Part shown: in pieces, positions 61,315 through 64,000 of the stretch
How the letters are laid out: the number at the start of each line of letters is the position of its first letter
Numbering within the stretch: position 1 is the stretch's first letter
Assembly (NCBI RefSeq): GCF_039908645.1
Contig: NZ_CP150917.1
Span: 2,181,501 to 2,245,500 of the forward strand
Direction of reading: 5' to 3'
Length of the DNA: 64,000 bases
DNA from: Pseudomonas helvetica
Lineage (GTDB): Bacteria; Pseudomonadota; Gammaproteobacteria; Pseudomonadales; Pseudomonadaceae
Notes under the pieces: model-generated
What the model saw: the letters and a program-made list of their open reading frames with translations, nothing else
Told to the model about the DNA's origin: nothing
Databases searched by the model: none
Program-made: the position numbers and the translations under genes

Positions 61315-61589
61315 CATGTGCAGCGGTTCATTATAAGGAGCCATTAGACATCATCTATTAAATTGGAAGTGTTTATGCATCATTTGCTATGTCCGGTCAG
61401 TGCAGTGTAGTTATATCGTTTTATTCTTGATGTGTGCCAAATCAGAACGCTGTAAAGATCGACAGGTTATCGCTATAAAAATTCAATAATAAAAAAATCC
61501 TCAAATAAAATAAGCAGTTGCAGTTGGAAGGTGTTGCTACTTGCTTTACATGGATCCAATACAGGTTGCGTTGAATAATTGACGCCATT

Positions 61590-61772
61590 TTATTGAATGG
61601 TTCGATGCTTGACAGCGACGGGAGCGGAACTTAGTGTCTCCCCCTGACAGCTCCGGCACCGGCCGGGGTTGGGTGACAGCAAATTGCCTGTACTATCGGG
61701 AAAATATTCACGGTAACTTTCACAACTTTGGCAGTGCTGCTTTAAAAGTAATGGCGTTTTAATGTGCGTCAT
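61590..61772 (-). CDS. Possible small zinc-ribbon protein
   Basis: 60 residues with two CxxC pairs (C14/C17 and C39/C42) about 21 residues apart and basic ends: KQHCQSCESYREYFPDS and GRCRSCQGE. This spacing suits a zinc ribbon. No good ribosome site is placed near the ATG (a GGAG is 14 bases away). It lies opposite to the direction of the HlyD-type gene in AT-richer DNA. Real or chance cannot be decided from sequence alone. Confidence 0.35.
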   Translation of the reverse strand: MTHIKTPLLLKQHCQSCESYREYFPDSTGNLLSPNPGRCRSCQGETLSSAPVAVKHRTIQ

Positions 61773-61992
61773 GATGGCAACTAATACTCCAAAAAGACAG
61801 GGAACTTATTCCTGCTCACATCACACTGAATCTAAATAAACCGTGCGGGCTTTATTGCTGTCCGGGGAGTTGATGATCCGCTTTCGTTGATCCTGCTTAA
61901 TGTGTTTCGCGGTTGCGTTCTAATCGAGCATGACGGCTGCGCAGTGCTGACATATAGCCGTGTGTGTTCATGGCTTATTGAGAGAATTAAAC

Positions 61993-63201
61993 ATGGCAGA
62001 AGAACGCTCAAGGTTTTTTTCATGGTCCCTGTTGCCGCGTCTGGTGGGCTTGGGTGTCCTGGTATTTATCATCTGGCTGTTGCTCTCGACGTTGCTGATG
62101 CCGCTGCTGTCGACATCGGCGACACGGGCAATTTTGAATGCACCGGTCATTCTGCTGACGACACCCATCGAGGGGGTGGTGAATTCGCTTGAGGTCAAAC
62201 CCGGCTCGACCTTTACCCAGGGCCAGAAGATTGCGGTGGTTGAAAACCCGCGGGCTAACCAGGAGACGTTGTTGACCCTGCAAACCCGGCGTTTGACCCT
62301 GGAGCAGGAGCTATCATCATCGGCCAGCCAGGCCGAGCACGACCAGCAGTATTACGACGAGTTGGAGAAAACCAGCCAGCGCTATCAATCGGCGTTTCAT
62401 ACTCGTCAGCTCTATGCACAACGTGCGCTGAAGGCCGAGAGCACTGCCGCCAGCGCCCGCTTGACGGACGCACAGGAAACCCTCGATCGCAACCTCGAGT
62501 TGTTCACTCAAGGGGCGGTCAGTGGCGCGGTCGTCGCCGCCTCGAAAGCCAAGTTGGCCTCGTTGGAGGGGGCGGCAGAGTCCGTCCGTTCACAGCTGCG
62601 AATCAATGACGGTGATGTCAATGCCGCCAATAAGCAGGTCTACCTTGACCCTGATCAGTTGCGCATGTTCGACCTCAGCGCGCAGATGACCACCCTGAAA
62701 CTGAGCCTGGAAAATCAGGCCCGCAACCGCGAAACCTATCAACGCGAACTCGACAATCTCAACCACCTGATCGAAACCGAACAGAACCGGGTCAAGTTGA
62801 CGGCTGGCTATGAGGTCACGGCGTATTCGTCCGGCACGGTTCAAGAGCTGTTGGCGCCTCAAGGGACAGTGGTACAAGCCGGGTCGACTTTGCTGCGTGC
62901 TACCAACTGCAAAGAAAGCTATGTCGTCGCGGTGTTTCCGGAACGCGTGGCCAGCAAGATTGATCACGACAGTGTCCTGACGGTAAGAATCCATGGCCTG
63001 GACGAACCGCTCAAGGCCAATGTCGTGCAGTTGTTATCCAGCACTAAGGATATTCGCCCTAACAGCTACAGCGTTCCTTTCCCGTATGCCGAGCAGAACT
63101 CGGTGTACGTCGTCGGTACTTTTGCCGATGACCTCACCGACAGCCAGCGCGCCATGACCTGCAATCCAGGGCTGTGGGCCAGCGCCGAGGTATCTCACTG
63201 A
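61993..63201 (+). CDS. HlyD-family periplasmic adaptor-like protein
   Basis: 402 residues: a short cytoplasmic start, one membrane helix (LVGLGVLVFIIWLLLSTLLMPLL), first half of a lipoyl-type barrel (TTPIEGVVNSLEVKPGSTFTQGQKIAVVE), a long coiled coil (about 80-260), then the second half (YSSGTVQELLAPQGTVVQAGSTLLRATNC). The layout matches HlyD/EmrA adaptors and the periplasmic part of Alg44-type polysaccharide proteins, but there is no PilZ domain. GAGAG precedes the ATG at 61993. Its stop overlaps the next start (TGATG), so the two are translated together. I infer a role in export of a polymer or small molecule. Confidence 0.8.
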   Translation: MAEERSRFFSWSLLPRLVGLGVLVFIIWLLLSTLLMPLLSTSATRAILNAPVILLTTPIEGVVNSLEVKPGSTFTQGQKIAVVENPRANQETLLTLQTRRLTLEQELSSSASQAEHDQQYYDELEKTSQRYQSAFHTRQLYAQRALKAESTAASARLTDAQETLDRNLELFTQGAVSGAVVAASKAKLASLEGAAESVRSQLRINDGDVNAANKQVYLDPDQLRMFDLSAQMTTLKLSLENQARNRETYQRELDNLNHLIETEQNRVKLTAGYEVTAYSSGTVQELLAPQGTVVQAGSTLLRATNCKESYVVAVFPERVASKIDHDSVLTVRIHGLDEPLKANVVQLLSSTKDIRPNSYSVPFPYAEQNSVYVVGTFADDLTDSQRAMTCNPGLWASAEVSH

Positions 63202-64000
63202 TGAGTCCGCGCAACGTTGTGCAATGGCCGTGGCTGCCGGGCCTGATCGGGGTGATGCTGATGAGCAGCGGCGGATCTGCGCTGGCAGCGCAAGCCAGGC
63301 CGCAACTGGCGGCGATGACGTGTGCAGCGCTGGATCACGCGGTGCAATCGCAAGCGGCGGGGCCGGTGTTGCTGGCCAGTTACCCGCCGCTGGACGGTCA
63401 GCCGGCGCCAATCCAGGCGTTGCGTGGGGTTGCGTTCACCTATGACAACGCCTTGGCCAGCATCGCCTTGTTTGCTTGTGGTAAAGCCGAGTCGGCGCGA
63501 CGGATTGCCGATGCGCTGGCCTTCGCCACGACCCACGACCCGGAATATCAGGATGGACGCTTGCGCAACGCCTACGCGGCAGGCCCGGTGGGTTCGTCGT
63601 CGATGCGCCTGCCGGGTTATTGGAGCGTAGAGCGCAATGCCTGGAATCAGGACGCCTATCAGGTCAGCAGTGCCACCGGCAATCAGGCCTGGGCCGCGTT
63701 GGCGTTGTTGGAGGCGTTGCGCCAGAGCGGTGATTCCTCTTACCTGGAGGCCGCTCGCAAAGTGTTGCAGTGGTCCGGGAAAAACACTTATGACGGACAG
63801 GCCCCCGCGGGTTTCAGCGGCGGTTACTACGGGTATTTCCCCAAGCAGATCCAGCAGACCTGGAAGTCCACCGAACATAACGTCGACCTGGCGGCAGCCT
63901 GGTCGGCACTCAACACGGCTGCGCCCGACCCGGGCTCGGCGCACCAGGCGCAGATTGCCCGGCAATTCGTGTCGAGTCAGTGGGACGCCGGGGAAGGGCG
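63201..64000 (+). CDS. Secreted six-hairpin glycosidase-like protein (partial)
   Basis: At least 266 residues; no stop before the window ends. A signal peptide (LPGLIGVMLMSSGGSALAAQA) precedes helical repeats with YDNALASIALFACGKAESARRIADALAF, NAWNQDAYQVSSATGNQAWAALALLEAL and WKSTEHNVDLAAAWSAL. The spacing of paired helices and aromatic loops suggests an (alpha/alpha)6 toroid as in several glycoside hydrolases and lyases. With the HlyD-type gene directly upstream it may belong to a polysaccharide-producing operon running off the window. The family is not recognised with certainty. Confidence 0.65.
   Translation, partial: MSPRNVVQWPWLPGLIGVMLMSSGGSALAAQARPQLAAMTCAALDHAVQSQAAGPVLLASYPPLDGQPAPIQALRGVAFTYDNALASIALFACGKAESARRIADALAFATTHDPEYQDGRLRNAYAAGPVGSSSMRLPGYWSVERNAWNQDAYQVSSATGNQAWAALALLEALRQSGDSSYLEAARKVLQWSGKNTYDGQAPAGFSGGYYGYFPKQIQQTWKSTEHNVDLAAAWSALNTAAPDPGSAHQAQIARQFVSSQWDAGEG

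Larger units (their letters stand above)
61211..61992. other. Long AT-richer leader region between ampC and the HlyD-type gene
   Basis: This 782-base stretch contains a remnant of the gap 3' end with its terminator (61237-61314), then about 650 bases with clearly higher A/T. A FleQ-like palindrome GTTGAATAATTGAC at 61570-61583 and a short minus-strand frame at 61590-61772 are the only features I can point to. No insertion-sequence ends were recognised. Confidence 0.6.

Overview
This is a chromosomal window from a Pseudomonas of the fluorescens type. Three things point there: high GC with gene content and order that, from memory, matches two blocks of the P. aeruginosa chromosome; the paired palindromic REP repeats typical of the P. 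fluorescens group; and the tandem cbb3 oxidases sitting beside anr and hemN. I saw no rRNA, tRNA, CRISPR array, transposase or integrase.

Layout. 1-3.3 kb: the 3' end of dnaX, then ybaB and recR (replication and repair), then an acyl-CoA dehydrogenase. 3.4-20.6 kb: a low-oxygen respiration block on the minus strand. It holds apt, the oxygen sensor anr, the anaerobic haem gene hemN, the oxidase maturation genes ccoG-ccoH-ccoI-ccoS plus a TauE-like membrane protein, and two complete cbb3 oxidase operons (ccoNOQP-1 and ccoNOQP-2). One secreted metallophosphoesterase gene of lower GC lies between ccoG and ccoP1. 20.6-31.9 kb: an alpha/beta hydrolase, the Aer aerotaxis receptor, a CPBP protease, aconitase, rlmM, tusA, a MATE exporter, pdxB and a small conserved gene. 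32.1-43.1 kb: an ABC exporter, slt, an Uup-type ABC-F ATPase, a universal stress protein and the fatty-acid beta-oxidation operon fadBA. 43.2-51.4 kb: topA, sulA-lexA (SOS), psrA (fatty-acid-responsive regulator), nagZ and methylthioinosine phosphorylase. 51.5-59.9 kb: a minus-strand mfd-csiV-SNF2 helicase operon, then a long-form GAPDH. 59.9-64 kb: accessory DNA with a class C beta-lactamase bracketed by a duplicated 3' end of gap, an AT-richer stretch, and the start of an operon for an HlyD-type periplasmic protein and a secreted six-hairpin-like protein cut by the window edge.

How the genes work together. Anr is encoded here, and candidate Anr sites at class II spacing from a -10 element are visible for hemN, for the second cbb3 operon (inside the neighbouring hydrolase gene) and for the stress protein gene. 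The first cbb3 operon instead has a sigma-70-like promoter. PsrA is encoded 5.6 kb beyond the end of fadBA, a type of operon it is known to control, and its own promoter carries two overlapping PsrA palindromes. lexA-sulA carries two LexA boxes. Eleven REP pairs of two families occupy intergenic gaps, one of them inside the ccoH-ccoI gap.
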